A stretch of DNA of 64,000 nt from Phlebiopsis flavidoalba (GCA_035772785.1 JAOCPU010000009.1:1-64000); one strand, 5' to 3'. Positions 21,519 through 34,665 are shown, numbered from the stretch's first letter. Notes: generated by a model not told the origin, from the sequence alone. A program made the numbers and translations.

Positions 21519-24500
21519 TTACAAGCCATATTCGTTTCCGCTGAAGCTACCGTTTCCTCCAGTAAGCTGTCTTACCAGGAACATTCCACGTCCCTCCCCG
21601 CTGGTACTCCGGGTACCAGTGACGGACTTCGGTCTTGGGTACATGCGGCCCGGGCGTGGTCCATCGTACAATTTCGTGGGGCTCGATGTGAGCTGTCTGC
21701 TCGGGCTGGAGCCCCCTCCTGTGAGCTGTCTCAATAGTTCTGCGTCAGAAGAGGCAGAAGAGGCCATGGTGCCTATGCCAGTAAACTGTCGCGCAATCGT
21801 CGTTCCCGTCGTCTGAGTGACCACCACGCGGGAGAAAGGACCTCCACCTGTGTTGGTCGGAACGACAGGGGAACGAACACCTGTGGCTTGGCGCACGACT
21901 GCTGGGTAAGAGCAGCTGAGATAATGGGTTTAGTGTGGTACACTGGCAAACGTGTCGATGACTTACTAAACATTCGCGACACCATACGCCACCCTCAGCG
22001 TCCATCTTCGCAGCGCTGTCGAGTATTTTTCTTCCCACATCCGGGCCGGGCCTTGCCCTCTATCTTCCGCCGACCCTTAGCCTCCTGTCCTCCGCATATT
22101 AAAACAGCTGCCATGCCATTTCGAGCCTTGTGGCCCTGGCACGACACCCCTTTCCATGGGAGAGACTGCTTTCTGGCACCCCGGACACGCAGCTGAGCCT
22201 CCGAAAACGTGGCTGTGGGATAGAGAAAGACGTGGTAGTTGCAGGCGCTGTGGGAGGAGGGCGTTCGTATCGGCGTGAGGAAGTGTAGATCGCAGTATGC
22301 GTGTCCGTGTTAGTGGAAGAGGGGCGGTCCGGAGAGCTTGTGGCGACGGGAATCTTGGACGGCTTGAACACGCCAGCAGCGGGCGTCTGTTTCGCAAGGT
22401 AATCTTCTCAGGTGGCGCACACTACCGATTTAATGTCAGACTCTGCCCGCATGACGGACGACATGAAGGACTGACCCTGACATGACATGCGCCTTCCGGT
22501 ACACGCACGAAACACAGCGTGTCCACCTTCCTTCTCCTCAAACGCTTCGCCACAAACCTTGCATTTGAAGCATGCGGTGTGGTACCTCTTTGGCAGCGCG
22601 CCGGTGCTCGAGGGCTCCTCGGGTACTGTCACGAATTTGCCACCGAAATGACTGCTGAAGAGAGGCTGCCGGCACTTCTCGCAACGCGTTGTCTGGAGGG
22701 ATTTCCTCCGGAACAGTCAAGCCCAGGAGATGCGAGAACGTTTGTGCGCGTTTCGAGCGCGTCGGAGTAATGTTTCTGTTCCTGGCTTCAGAGGTTGAAG
22801 AGGGGTCTTGGTCATTGTTGAGAAGGGGGTGGGCTGGAAGGGGGTGGGGTCGCTGGCAGGCTAGAACGAGAGGAAGTGGCGTCCGAGAAGTCACTCGCCA
22901 GGTCCGGGGCTGAAGACACGGAGGATTCATATCCCGAAGATGTGACGGAGGAATTCGAGAAGCTGCCCGTTTTGGACCCCATCGCAAGACTACGCATGCC
23001 ACCGTTGAGGGAACTGAACGAGGTCTCGCTATCACGGATAGGCTGTCGTGTGATCGACCCTAGTGAGCTAGACGACGAAAGCGATCCGAGCTTCGCGATG
23101 CCTTCGGACTCGGGCGTATTGCGGGATCCTGTAGTCTGTCGACGGACTTCGCGATCACCAGTGCGTTTGGGCACGGACTGGTCGGTCCCCTGTGCGTTGC
23201 CTTGGTACGGCGGCATAGTCGCCAGTTCTGTGAGAACGAACAGGCTCCGAAATGTCCGACATATTGGCGGAAGATTCGTAGCCCAAAGCAACGTCACCTG
23301 TCCTCACAGGTCTGATGGTCCTGTAGCGGTCGAGAAGTTCATCGTCTGTGGAGAACGCCCCGACGGCGGACAGGTCGGCCACAGAAACTGAATCCTGTAG
23401 TAGTCGCCCCAGTGAAGTCTCTGTCAATCTCCGTATAGTCGGAATTTCCAGTGCGATTTCCGTCGAATCCTGAGAGGCTGGGTAGATTCTCCGGTCCTGT
23501 CAGGAATAATGTTAAAGCCGCCCTGCTCGCTCCCCGTCCCAAAGTCGGTCTCAAAACCAAGTTCATCAGTCTCGCCAGTGCGCTGGAAAGGAGGGCCGAG
23601 CGTAATGAGGTGGTGGAAGCGGATGAATGCGTAAGGCAGGAGAGCCTCGTGTAAGGCTATCTTTCTCTGCATCTCCGAGGCTCGCACGCGGCCGAGAGCG
23701 AGAGCGAGATGATCTTCGAGGTGTCGTTGAGGATGAAGAGGTTACTGAGGGTTTCGCCGGAGTGCCTGAGGAGGAGCCATTGCCCGACAAGAAACGTCTT
23801 TTTCATTTCCTCGATGGCTTCCTCGGTTGGCTGTTTTTCGAGGAGTATTCGAATTGCTAGCGACTGATTCCCCAGCAAGGTCGGAGGGGTCTCCGGTACG
23901 ACTGCGACTCCTACGGGCCTTCGTACGGTGGAGAAGGGGTGACGTCGTTGAGGGATGTGCGGCTGTGGCGCCTTGAGGTAGGTCTTTCTGCAACTTCGCT
24001 CAACTCAGAGTCGAGGCGAGTCGAGAAATCATTGTGGAGGAGCTGATGTAGTGGAATCGCGGAGGGAAGGCTCTTTACTTGGAGTGACAAAAGGGCTGCC
24101 CCGTTCCGCCATGTTAAGAGCGTCCCAACGGATATCATGGCCAACGTGTTGTCCTTACTCTTCGAGATGCCAAGTGCGAGCCTCTAATTCATCCAGAAGC
24201 AGGACTGTCTTCCTTCTCCCTATTCGCTCCTCTGTCGAGTCTTCTGCCTCCTAAGTTACCCACCTTACTCTTCTCGGGGGTTGCGAGACGAGCAGGCGAG
24301 TCGGTAGACTTGGCTGGCCTTTTGAGACATGTGTCGAAACATTCCGAGCAGCAGGGCCTCCCCAGCAAATCGACCATAGGCTGATCCCCAATGTTCCTGT
24401 CGCAGCCCTCACAGCAGAAGCACTTCTTGTGCCAAACCTGGCCGCCTGTCTCGACGAAACCACCCTCGGACTTGAGAATGAGGACGGGACGATGACAAAA

Positions 24501-25213
24501 CCGGACAGTTTTCCCTTCGAACCTCCATTCACGGTGAAAGCATGGTCTGCAAAGGAAACGAGTGTCGCTGCTGCTGGGCATGCCATCTGCTTCAGCAGAA
24601 GTTATTGACGAAGGGTCGGGGTAGATCGTGGCATCCGGGGCGAATACCGTAGAGCAAATAGCGCAAACTGAACGAAGCCAGTGTTTCCTTGGGCTGCAGC
24701 GATGGAGCCGTAAACCTTCGCCAGCTCCGAGCCATGGGGACTAGGTAAGGATGCCCTGTTCTGCATGGGATTCGGTGACCGTTGAAGCATCGATACTCGC
24801 TCTTGCTTTCAGTCCCGATGCCGGACTGGTCGCGCCGAAGTGGCAGAAGCAATGTGTGCAGAAACACGAGAGGAAAGGGGGAGTTTCGCAGTATTTGCTG
24901 TTTCGGGCGGTTTTGAAAAACGCTTAGTCGGGCTGGCGTTCTGTCCAGTGTACGAGGGCTGCAACGGCGGATCATTCACGGCCCTCGTGGGCTCGGGCTT
25001 CGTCACATATGTCTTGGACCACCTATCAGGTGTATCGTTGTCGTTTCCGACGTTCCATTTCACAGCGGCGGCTTCACACATACTCGAGCGTCAGAGACAA
25101 GGGTGCGTTTACCACGAGCGTATGTCCAACGGCACGCACCGACCGAGACTCCCACCACACTTGCCGCAACGTTGACCGACGACAATATCCCCACATCTCC
25201 TACAAAATCCCAT
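21519..25213 (-). CDS. LIM-domain protein with repeated TG motifs (paxillin/Pxl1-like layout)
   Basis: LIM domains are double zinc fingers for protein contacts, often in actin and septation scaffolds. The N terminus MGFCRRCGDIVVGQRCGKCG (ATG 25213) is a zinc-ribbon-like start. LIM1 at about 24250-24590 shows GGQVWHKKCFCCEGCDR then QPMVDLLGRPCCSECFD. LIM2 at about 22400-22720 shows KRYHTACFKCKVCGEAFEE. LIM3 at about 21930-22390 shows CPGCQKAVSPMERG, KWHGSCF and GGVWCRECL. The linker and tail are Ser-rich and hold many short motifs such as RTGD, RTGE, RQLTGG and RQFTG. The end is SFSGNEYGL with a stop at 21519. Three LIM domains after a long disordered region recall fission-yeast Pxl1; orthology is not proven. 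Frameshifts are frequent. Confidence 0.75.
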
Positions 25214-25480
25214 AAGACAGCAGTGAGAAGAAGCTTGGAATATGTAGGAGAGATCGTGCGCAAGCGCGAATAAAGAGCGTGATGGCAGTAGCTGAGAGCA
25301 GCAGATCTAAACATGCTGCAAGGGGCAGGTTCGATTTGCCACACGCGATCACGTGTTTTTTAGTCGCGTGGTTGGGTTCAGGCCTATGACGCGTGTGGCG
25401 CGTACCTGTCTAAGTGAGGGCCTTACCACAACTCGAGCAACTTGACCTTCGCATTACCACGAGTATAGGACCAAGCTATG

Positions 25481-28400
25481 GCCAACAATTAATATTGCAA
25501 GAGTCCACGCGATGACGTAATGAAATGTACGAGGAATAGACATTCAGTAACTACACGCTCAGTAGGCACACGAATGGACCGAAGCCACTTGAGTCGTTCA
25601 CAAAGCTCAACAACCGTGTCTCCTGCTCTGTTGAATGGTCCATGTATTGGGATGGCTTCAGCTGAGATTTTATGCCAGAACTTTGATTCTGGAACAAGAT
25701 TCGCATCTGGTAAATGAAAACGATTTAATCCGCAAGTCCAAAATGCGTTTAGGTTATGGTGATTACCTTGTTGAGCAGAGGGGGAGACCATCGGGCGAAT
25801 TAGTGCCAACCATCCGTGCGTGTCCTCTTGCTCAATTCTATGAACATTCTCATAGAGTGTTACGGACCAGGGGCTAGATATCACGTATTCCACTATGAAG
25901 CAAGTGGCTGAGGTAGATAACACAAGCTGCATTGATAAATCACTTACGCGTACTCCCCCGGGGGTAACTTAACAATGAGTCCATAGCGGCCAGGGTTACA
26001 GCACAGACATACAGCGAGAAGGGGCTGTCCTCGTGTTGATTGACAATTTCCGACAACACGTCACCGAGAGAAGTCCACGCCGTGGCATGCCATGTAGGAT
26101 CGATCTCAGTGGCTACCTGTTCTACTCGTAGCGGTTATATAGGCGGCAAACGCGGCTTTCGGCGGAAAATTAAGGTCTACCAGAGGTAAAATGGGTTGAG
26201 AACTTACCGCTCACGAAAGTGTCACGGTATGTAGCACCCATAACCAATGACCAGATTTCCTCGTCTTCCCAGAGTTTTGTGATATGGCTCCAATCACCGG
26301 ACCTTTCTAACACGAGGCCAGTGTTGTAATAAGACTGTGCGGAACTTGCGCTGGCAAGCTTATCTCGTCTGTCTGAGAAACAGAGAGCCACTCGACGATG
26401 TGCTTGAGGAATGCCGAGATGGATTGACGATAAAAACAGCTCTCTATGGGGATTTTTGCGTGGCTGATTAGACCGATAAATTGAAGCAAATGCGTAGTAA
26501 CGTGATGTTGATTCGGCGTCCAGTGTTGATTCTTGCTAAGTCTACGAGATATGATGATTCAAAACTGTGAGCGCTCTGCCGCGATGAAGATCTTACCGAC
26601 ATATTGTACGGAGGGCTGTTATTGGATAAGTTTTGTATTTCATTCGAGCATAGAAAAGAGTAAGACTCACTATCGTCAAGTCGAGAAGATACATTGATTT
26701 TATTCTCGCCCCCTAGCTCCTGGATGGTATCCGCGAGTGCCCGACGGCGAGATGTACTACGGGAGATGTACTAAGCATCGTATCGCAATGTCCTTGACTA
26801 CGTCGAGTTAAATGAAGGCGTGTGATGAAGAATGAAGTATGACATACGCTGGAGCACCGACGGATCGTCAGGAAGGGTCAAGAAGAAAGCGCCACATGCT
26901 ATCGCTGATCCTGAGTTTTCGACAAAAATCCTGGGTATGTTTGTCTGGTCTGAAGCGGGCCAATATCCACTCAGCACCTTGGCAGCACTTTACAATGACA
27001 TCTAGGACTTCCGGGCGCGTGATTATCGTAGTCGAGCACTTCAAAGATCGCTGTGCTCTATGTAATATCGCCTGCGGATCTATAAGCGTGAGTACAAAGA
27101 GATACGTTTGTACTCACGGCTATGACTCGTCCAGCTGCCAGAGGATTAGTCGAAATGGCTGCAATGAGTGAGGAATGCCAGGTATCATTGATTGTATCGT
27201 AAGCATTATCTCGTGAACCTAAATGGAAAATCCACGTCACAGTCTGATTCAATTGCATCTCAGCTCAACTACCAGCGTCGATTCAAAAAAAAAAAACACC
27301 TACAAGAGCGAGTACAGTGTCATAGTCCATATAGTCGTTCATCGTCCCATATCGTCCAGCACCATTCAACCGTGTGACCTGCCGCGAACAAGACAGCCAG
27401 GTGAGCCTGTGCGTGCGACTCTGGGTTCAAGCACGAGAATTCGTCATCTAGGTGAGAGATGCTAGAGCTGATTGCGCTCAGAAGAGCGGCCCCGTGTATG
27501 AGGACGAAAGGCGAGCGAGTTCTGTTCTCCCCGAGCAAAATCGATGGGCCTGAACATGACATGAGATATAGATTTCCAAGCTCACGTGAAGACTCACCGC
27601 AAAAAGGGAGGTTGCCATCGAATGCGCCACTCTGGTCTCCGGACTGACATTAACGTATCATAGGATCTTTGGATATATGCGTGCAGTGCTTTGTAGAAAA
27701 GTCCAAGGTCAGGACTAAGCATCCTGTGAACATGTGGGTCGGTTGTTGTGGTATGAGAAAACACCCACCCTCCATCCGACCATGCAGAAAACATTTCCTA
27801 GGTCAGGCCCTATGATATATGCCGCATATAGTAGACGTAGGGTTAGCCTAACAGCGGCAGGTGAGGTATATTTCGGATCCAATGACGTTAATCACATCGG
27901 GGAAAGAGTCTAACAAAACCCCATAAGCACAAAGGTCTAAACGAAAAACTAAACGATGAGACGCACGGGGTAACTGCGCCGCGGCATGGACTGCTGCCTC
28001 GTCTTGGTGCTTGTTGATGGTAATGAGGCTGTTTTTCTCGGGCCCCAGTAAATTTTGACAGCTTTTGCGAATGAGTTCCAAGGCCGAGTTTCCGAGTTGA
28101 GCAAGGAGATGGTCCACCCAGCATAGAACGGTGGACTGTATCATCTGGACAGTCGAATTTCGCCGCGCCGCGATGGAATGAAAAAAAACACGACGAAGCT
28201 CGAAGAGTTTGTTCAGGAAATTTACATGAACTGATAATAAGACTATACTGGTAATATCAATCAATTATTACTGGACGACTCACACAACGCTGCCATGACT
28301 GCCAAGCCTTGGTCATGGCCCTCTCTTGCTTTGACGTCTTCGATCAAGAAAGCCCCGAGGTCGCTCGCAGCGGAATGTATGCGCTCAAACACGCTGATAT

Positions 28401-28850
28401 TCTACAATACTAGGGTATCAAGCGACGAACGAGTAGACCCCCACGATGCTTACATTTTCTGAAGCCTCGATACTGCTCGGTCGAGTGACAAGAGAAGTTC
28501 GATTGCCTGAAGAGCGCTAATGGCCGAGGCGTGGTCGGGGTAAGCAGTTTCATTGACGAGACTGGTCATCGCAAAGGCGAGGAAAGGGCTTATCGGGTTT
28601 GAAAGCTATAAAATGTAGTCTGGAGGGTAGCGTTTTGTACAGAGAAGGTCGCTACGCTCAGAGGCGCCCATCATACACCGGGAATGGTCCGTAGTAAGCA
28701 ACCTGTCAGCGGACTCTCTCTTCACTGAGGCAAATCCTAGACCTGCTCGGGACGGCAAGCGTAGGAACGCTGCGACAAGAACTTCAGGTCAACAGTCACC
28801 ATACGTCGTCGGCTACGTGAGCTATGACCGACATGACCGACATTTGAATC
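25481..28850 (-). CDS. Large multi-exon gene, unrecognised
   Basis: A chain of coding-looking segments runs along the minus strand in order: FLAFAMTSLVNETAYPD, ALQAIELLLSLDRAVSRLQ, EYQRVFERIHSAASDLGAFL, RRVFFHSIAARRNSTVQM, TVLCWVDHLLAQLGNSALEL, ALLSAISSSISHLDDEFS, LLQFIGLISHAKIP, DWSHITKLWEDEEIWSLVMG and DPTWHATAWTSLGDVLSE. Short intron-like gaps separate them. The protein would be mainly alpha-helical and rich in Leu, Ala and Ser, as in HEAT-type or other helical-repeat proteins. I recognise no catalytic motif and give no function. Both ends are uncertain, and more than one gene is possible. Confidence 0.4.
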
Positions 28851-28908
28851 TGTGCACGTCAAAGTCACGGATGAAATGAATGTGATATTTTGCATACATA
28901 CATGAGCA

Positions 28909-29927
28909 CTACAGTCCCTTGATAGATTTCAAGACACTGGTGATGTCGGATTTACATTCCAATTGATCCTCGCTTTGCGAAACCAGAGATTCGAACGCTT
29001 CCGATGACTCCGCAGACTGGAGGCTTTGATGAATATACTTCACATACCTGTGGACATGAATCACGCACCCCAAGGTCATGGTATGGGATGTCTTCCCATC
29101 GCTCGTCCTCTTCGGCCCGTATCTGCGAGAGCATTTCCCTTCTCACCGTAGTAAGGCCGCCTCCAAGTGCAGGGTTTTGTCATCGCCACTTTTGCGGACC
29201 GCAACTTGCACCTCCTTGGCATCGCTTGAAGCTTTCTTCTCTTTCGTTGGGTACGGGTGGAGGTGCGGGCTCATCGGGATCCGGAGGTGGCCCATCATCT
29301 GAGTCTTCATCGGAGTCACCACCAGCTCTACGTTTCGTCTTGCGGGTCAAGGTGTCCATATATGTGAGTGTCGGGCGGAACTGATGTGTTTCGTTTATGG
29401 GGTGTAGGTGAAGTTTACCTGTGGCGGTATTGAGAGAGAGACTCATTCATTGTTATGATCACTTACCATTTCTTACAACACCTATTAAAGAACGTACGCG
29501 CATAAACCTGAGGGACCGGCTACGCGCCAACGCTGACGGGCGGCTCGCGTGGCGTAGCCGAACCTCACTCAACTTGGGCTCCTCTCCCTCCTTCTGCTTC
29601 GTCGTTTTTGATTTGCTCTTGATTCTTTTTTCACCTATCATCTTGCTGGCGTGCAGCTCCTAGATCTTTAGATTTGTCCGCATTCCAGACGTCGGAACGG
29701 GTGTCCACAGGGAGATGAACCGGTCCTCAACTTTCGCTTGAACATGAGCCTTCACACGGGCGCGAATCCGCTTGCCGTGCTGGCTGCCGCGGATGGATTC
29801 CTCGGGTACTTGCAAGGGACGCGAATGGAGTGGAAGTTGATGGAGTTGCAGGTGAGGCAAGAGAGTATTACTGAAGTGGAATGGGGCTTAGAACGGATAC
29901 GAGGCGGTCTTCTATTTCACCGTCCAT
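28909..29927 (-). CDS. RPC37: RNA polymerase III subunit RPC5 (RPC37)
   Basis: RPC37/POLR3E is part of the TFIIF-like RPC37-RPC53 module of RNA polymerase III, needed for termination and reinitiation on tRNA and 5S genes. The start MDGEIEDRLVSVLS (ATG 29927) is followed by LQLHQFPLHSRPLQVPEES and GKRIRARVKAHVQ. Then come LSEVRLRS-type residues and ELHLHPI/ETHQFRPTLTYMDTL, the RPC5 signature. An acidic/proline stretch DSDEDSDDGPPPDPDEP follows, then VRREMLSQIRAEEDERWED and ESSEAFESLVSQSEDQLEC, ending SVLKSIKGL with a stop at 28909. Short introns separate these. The roughly 270-residue length fits compact basidiomycete homologues. Confidence 0.85.
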
Positions 29928-30004
29928 GATGTGTCTTGGTTAAAAGCGCTGCGCGCTCAGGCGACGTTAAACGCCACAAAGGGGATTGCCTTTTTTGGTT
30001 TGTT

Positions 30005-30025
30005 CCCTGGCGCCGCCAGCCAGGG
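30005..30025. repeat. GC-rich hairpin
   Basis: CCCTGGC (30005-30011) pairs with GCCAGGG (30019-30025) around a 7-base loop, in the short gap between RPC37 and the next minus-strand gene. No function is assigned. Confidence 0.45.
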
Positions 30026-30184
30026 GCAACCTTAAGAGCGCTGGACGAATGCGGCCTAACGTATAATTATAATCAGGCGTCATGCTGTGCTCAAGCATCA
30101 GATGCGGACATGAAAAAAGAGGAACCAAGTTGGTTTTTTGTATGTATACATGCAGTGTTTATGCAATAAGACCAATTGGTTCCT

Positions 30185-32700
30185 TCAGAGTTCTGAGTAA
30201 GTTGAGCGAGCTTGGCTACTAACTTCAAGGTTCATGATATTGAAGTGGCAGTTGAGTATGTGTATCCCCATAGACCGCGTTACTGAGACATTCCAGTAGA
30301 TACATCCAGCTCTACAGCGCTCTTTTCTGCTAACTCGCACCAAACTGAGCCGAAAGAAAAGTTTGATATTGGTACCGGATAATCGTAGGTTGGGATATTC
30401 TGAGGAGACTGGGGTGCAGGAGGGAACAATATGATTCTGAGCCCCATTCGCCATCGGGAGTAAGAACGGAGCGCGTAGTGGGATCAATGGCGACAGGTCG
30501 CATGCCAAAAGAGCGTCTCAATATGAGAGTGTCTGCTTCCGATGAGAGAGAGCTTGAAGACATGGACGATTGTGAAGCGCCGGGTGGAGATGGGTGAACG
30601 TCGGCTGAGTCCCCTAAAACTGCGTCACGGTTAGGTAGGGAGCGTAGACTAGCTGGTTTTGACGCTGTTACATCCAGTGTGAAGTCTCTCAAAGGTTGTG
30701 TTGGAAATAACCGGGCGGAGCTGAGTTGATACGCGGGCTGTTTTGCAATGACACTAACGGGGGAATAGGCACGCCGTCGCTTTGTGAAAAGGCGCGAGGC
30801 CCTCTAAGTTCTGCCCCCTGAAGGATGGATACCAGGCCGCTTGGATCTGTCGCAGCCTCATGGCCTCGTGCTCATGTCGACGCAATACGCGATGGAAACT
30901 ATGCATGGTGGTCACAGAAAACAGACCAGCCCTGATTTAAGACGTCATTTCAGCAGTGTCATGTAAACGGTTTCGTATCTATTTAGAAACGTACAATCGC
31001 CAAGCAGCACACCGACAGACGGTATCAATAGTTTACTGCCGGCTTCCGCATCAACATCAGTATACCCATAAGGAGGTAAAGCACAGTTTGGAACGCGCAG
31101 TGTACATCAGCTGAGAATATACATTGATAGTAAGTCTCGGTTCGCGCGCAAAAGTGTTCAACTCACCTCGTTCCTTAGAACTTCCTTGAATAGCTGCATG
31201 CGAGGTATATATTTGCTGATACGGCTGATGACAGAAGATGCTGATGACAATCGACGACCGACCGGTGCATCTGAGTGTCCTCAGCCACGTCCCTGCGGCG
31301 AAATCGACTCGGCTGACTGAACGTGACTGAAGGAGCTCTATGTGGAATTGGTGGGACGGATTGGTCCCTCGGTGCCACGAGAGTTGCGATGGACACTCTG
31401 CGACGCCCCGCCCGATGATGTGTAACTAAATTTTGGTACCTTAGTTAGTCGTCGCCGATCGAGGATGGCTTTTGAGGTGGCTGAATCCATGTCTGGATCC
31501 GACTGTGAGGCTTCGGGAACATAATCCCACCATCCACGGCGACCTCGGTCCCCCGATTATCGCGTGAAGGAGCTGCCGAATGCTCAGGCTTATGATCTCT
31601 GCGAACGTCGGACAGACTTCGTATGGAAAGACGGCCCTGATAAGTTGCAGACTTGCTCGTCTTGCGAACCGCATAAAGGACTTGGCTACTATTTCAGATG
31701 GCGCAAGACTTTAGAACAAATCTTAGACGCTACAACACCCGCAAATAAATGCAGATTTCTGTCGCCTGCACAATGTACAATGTAAGGCCATGATATGGGT
31801 GTTGTTCACAGGAAAGCAGCTTCCTTCAGACAATAATAGCACGTCATGTCGCAGTGAGTGGTGGGAGTATGAATGTACTAACAGGGACAGCCGTCGAGAA
31901 AACGTTCCAGTCGTGACAAGCTAACAATTAAGAGCGCGATCATGGCCAGACGCAGCAACGCCAGTACGCCAAAGACTACTCGGGAGTTGTTGAGGCAGCG
32001 ATACGCTTTGTATCCTAATATATCCCGTCATCTGTTGACCAGAATATTGAGAGTTAGCATTGGTGCCATTGCGTCCGATTCCGGTGAGGGTGCCATTCAT
32101 GATCCGGGCTGAACTCACAAAACAGACTCAATGAGATAAGCTACAAAGCTTCAAAATGAAACCCGGTTCTAAGTATGCAGAGAGTCGTGAGCTATTGTTC
32201 TCCTGAGCAAGGAAAGGACGTACGCTGCGCAACTGACGAATATTGGGAAAAATACGTGATTATCGGCACGAGCATCGCGACCGCCCCCAGTACTTGAATA
32301 ATGCATAAAAAGTAGGAAAAAGGCGAAGTCGCTTGGCTGCCCCGTCTCCGAGAAATTGTGTATGATGATGATGTGTGTTGAAAAAGAAGAACATGGCAAG
32401 TGCGCTGAAGAGGGCAAGGACGATATTTGCGCCGCGCACATCCTCGATCAAACGGTGTAAGCCACGAGAGATCCGTCTCCAAGCGCGTGTAGGGGGGTTG
32501 AAACGTCTGGATAACCTAGGTCACCGTAATTAATGTTGAAAATCTGGTATGACCACAGTAGTGTGAAGATCAACAATGACGGCACTGGGGGTGAAGTTAT
32601 GAGGGCTTGGAGAGCTTGAGGAATGTGGCGAAGACGGGAATATATCTGGGGAGCTGCACCAGCAGCGGGAATCATAGAGATCTACGCAGCGTCAATCGTT
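30185..32700 (-). CDS. Putative membrane protein with Ser-rich tail, uncharacterised
   Basis: Hydrophobic segments at the upstream end include PPVPSLLIFTLLWSYQIF, IVLALFSALAMFFFFNTHH, GAVAMLVPIITYFSQY and VVFGVLALLRLAMIALLIV, pointing to several TM helices between about 31920 and 32660. Downstream on the same strand come Ser/Thr/Pro-rich pieces: PPIPHRAPSVTFSQPSRF, SSMSSSSLSSEADTLILRR and FGMRPVAIDPTTRSVLTP. The layout fits the many uncharacterised basidiomycete seven-TM-like proteins with a cytosolic tail. Joining the two halves into one gene is inference; they could be neighbours. Ends are approximate. Confidence 0.4.
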
Positions 32701-33766
32701 TGCTCTCAGCGCAGACCTAGGCGAAACGTACGGAGGGGAGCCCATAGCCAGGGCAATGATAAACGAACGAAAGGAGTGACACGGGGTGCCCTCACCAAAG
32801 ACGGTGCAACATCGAGAGATGGGTGTCGATGAATGTGGAAACCTAAGAGAGTGGAGACTGGTAGAGGACCGCCGTGCAGGGGATTATCGGACTCTGGCTG
32901 AACCGAAAAGGTGACCGCCCTGTAAGAAGGTTAATGAAGAACTGAATTGTTGTCATGCGCGCGGCAGGGCACTAGTACGTGTTTTCCGTGCCTCTAGGTG
33001 ACGGAGTATCATCGCGTATTGCCGTCGATGCTTCGCGCAACGAGTTTAAACTCGTTGGGATCGAATGTGCTTAGTGGCTACACCTCACCATCTGCTCCTG
33101 CTCCTGCCCTACAGTAATTCAAAGAGATAGGGCGCGTTGCCACCTTGACGCATGCAGCAGAGCCGTCGTGGACATAAACCTGACCTCCCTTCTCAACGTG
33201 GTGCGTGGGTGACTGTCCGAATTGCATCCGGTATGTCAGTGTCGGCAAAGCACGTTAGGTGAAACTGCGTCGTACCTTGTCTGAGCATCAGAAAGTCATA
33301 TTGCCGCAAGCCAAGTGGCAGCTGACCACACCCTCGTCACCGGCAACTAGAACGACCACGATATACTGTACACCTGACGACGGACGGGGATGCATGTTGT
33401 TACTTGGATAATGGAAAAGCTTGATTGCACGTTCGCTTTAGCGGTCCTAGAGCTATAATCACGCATCAGGCATAATGAAGCCGCCAAGACGGTTGGAAGC
33501 AAATCCCAGATGTTCCTCGTACGTACAGATGCAGGTTCATCCCTGCACCGCGCGCCAACAGGCGGCGACGCGCCCCGACGACGCGGGTGACCAGACTGCA
33601 GGCGCTTCTTTCCAATCACAGATCTGGATCGGCACTCTTCACAAGCCTCCATGATCACATCCACACTCCGATCACACTTTGACTTTTTCTTTTACTCATA
33701 ACAACCCTCCTAACGAGCTCGTAGCAAGCCCAAGCCTACCAATACCTACCCTTAGGACACGAAAAC
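32701..33766. other. Intergenic region
   Basis: This 1.07 kb stretch lies between the divergent membrane-protein gene and FAP7. Short open frames exist on both strands, but none shows conserved features. A pyrimidine-rich leader precedes the FAP7 ATG. Confidence 0.35.
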
Positions 33767-34437
33767 ATGGACAAAACTACCGGTCCTCGTGATTACGGGT
33801 ACCCCGGGAAACGGGGAAGACTACTCACGCTCAAATGCTCGCGGAGGAGTCTCCTGTACCATTAAAAAACACATCAATGTCGGAGACCTTGTTAAGGAAA
33901 AGAGCGTTATACGAAGCGTATGATGAGGAGAGTGGCAAAGCTATACTGTTGACGAAGATAAGGTAAGCCCGCGCTACTCTCGATGAATCGTGTTTCATGT
34001 CGTCCAGCTCATCGACGAACTGGAACCACTTGCATCTGCAGGTGGCGTAATCTCGATTGGCACACGTGCGACTTGTTCCCGAGCGGTGGCCCGGACCTGT
34101 GTGGTAGTGTTGAGATGTGATCATACAAAATTGTGGAGATCGTCTAGAAAAGAGGTGCGTATTCTTGTATCTCTCGAAGTATTCGTTCTGTTGAATCCGC
34201 CTCTCAGAGGATTATCCTCTCAAGAAAATTCAAGGAAAATAACCCACGAGGCTGAGATCATGGTAGGTTGTAGCCGATGAAGCTCGGTCATCGTACCCTG
34301 CGGAGATTGTGGTCGAGCTCAAGAGCGTCGAGGGCACTGACGACCTCGAGTCGAACGTTGCTCGTATAATTGAATGGATCAAGACATGGAAAGACAAGAA
34401 CAGCACGCCTCCGACGAAAATGACAGTTGATAGCTAG
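33767..34437 (+). CDS. FAP7: Adenylate kinase isoenzyme 6 homologue (FAP7)
   Basis: FAP7/hCINAP is a nuclear adenylate-kinase-like ATPase that acts with Rps14 in 18S rRNA site-D cleavage during 40S maturation. The P loop reads PVLVITGTPGTGKTTHAQML once one extra base before it and one extra A in GGGAAACGGGG are discounted. Then follow HINVGDLVKEKS, YEAYDEE, VDELEPLASAGGV, CDLFPERWPDL, VVVLRCDHTKLWERLEKR and NTHEAEIMGVVADEA. The C terminus reads ESNVARIIEWIKTWKDKNS, with a stop at 34437. Two introns interrupt the gene, after the EEWQSYTVDEDK-like stretch and after the LEKR-like stretch. Length and motif order match the family. It is convergent with IES2. Confidence 0.9.
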
Positions 34438-34665
34438 TCATCCATGTTGCTAAGTCGTCAAGACCTGTTACTAACTTAAAAATATGCTTTTTTTTTTTTC
34501 CCACTCCAGTTTTAGTTCACGGGTCAACCGAGCCACATTACGGAGGGGTAGCACCCACCTAGTGGTGCATTATGGTATCAGATCGGAGCAATCCTATCCG
34601 TCCCGGCACTACCCAAGCTAATCGTACATGTCGTTCACGTATTAATACGGAATGCAAACCCGCTT

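Noticed and set aside
27410..27445. GGGTTCAAGC as a possible tRNA B box
   Set aside because: No matching A box or cloverleaf pairing could be laid out around it; no other tRNA-like B box held up either.
25481..28850. Transposon (retroelement or DNA transposase) in the unrecognised region
   Set aside because: No reverse transcriptase, integrase or transposase motif, no terminal repeats and no target-site duplication were seen.
30005..30025. GC hairpin as a possible structured RNA or terminator
   Set aside because: Stem of only seven pairs with no further conserved structure; kept as a repeat, not as an RNA gene.
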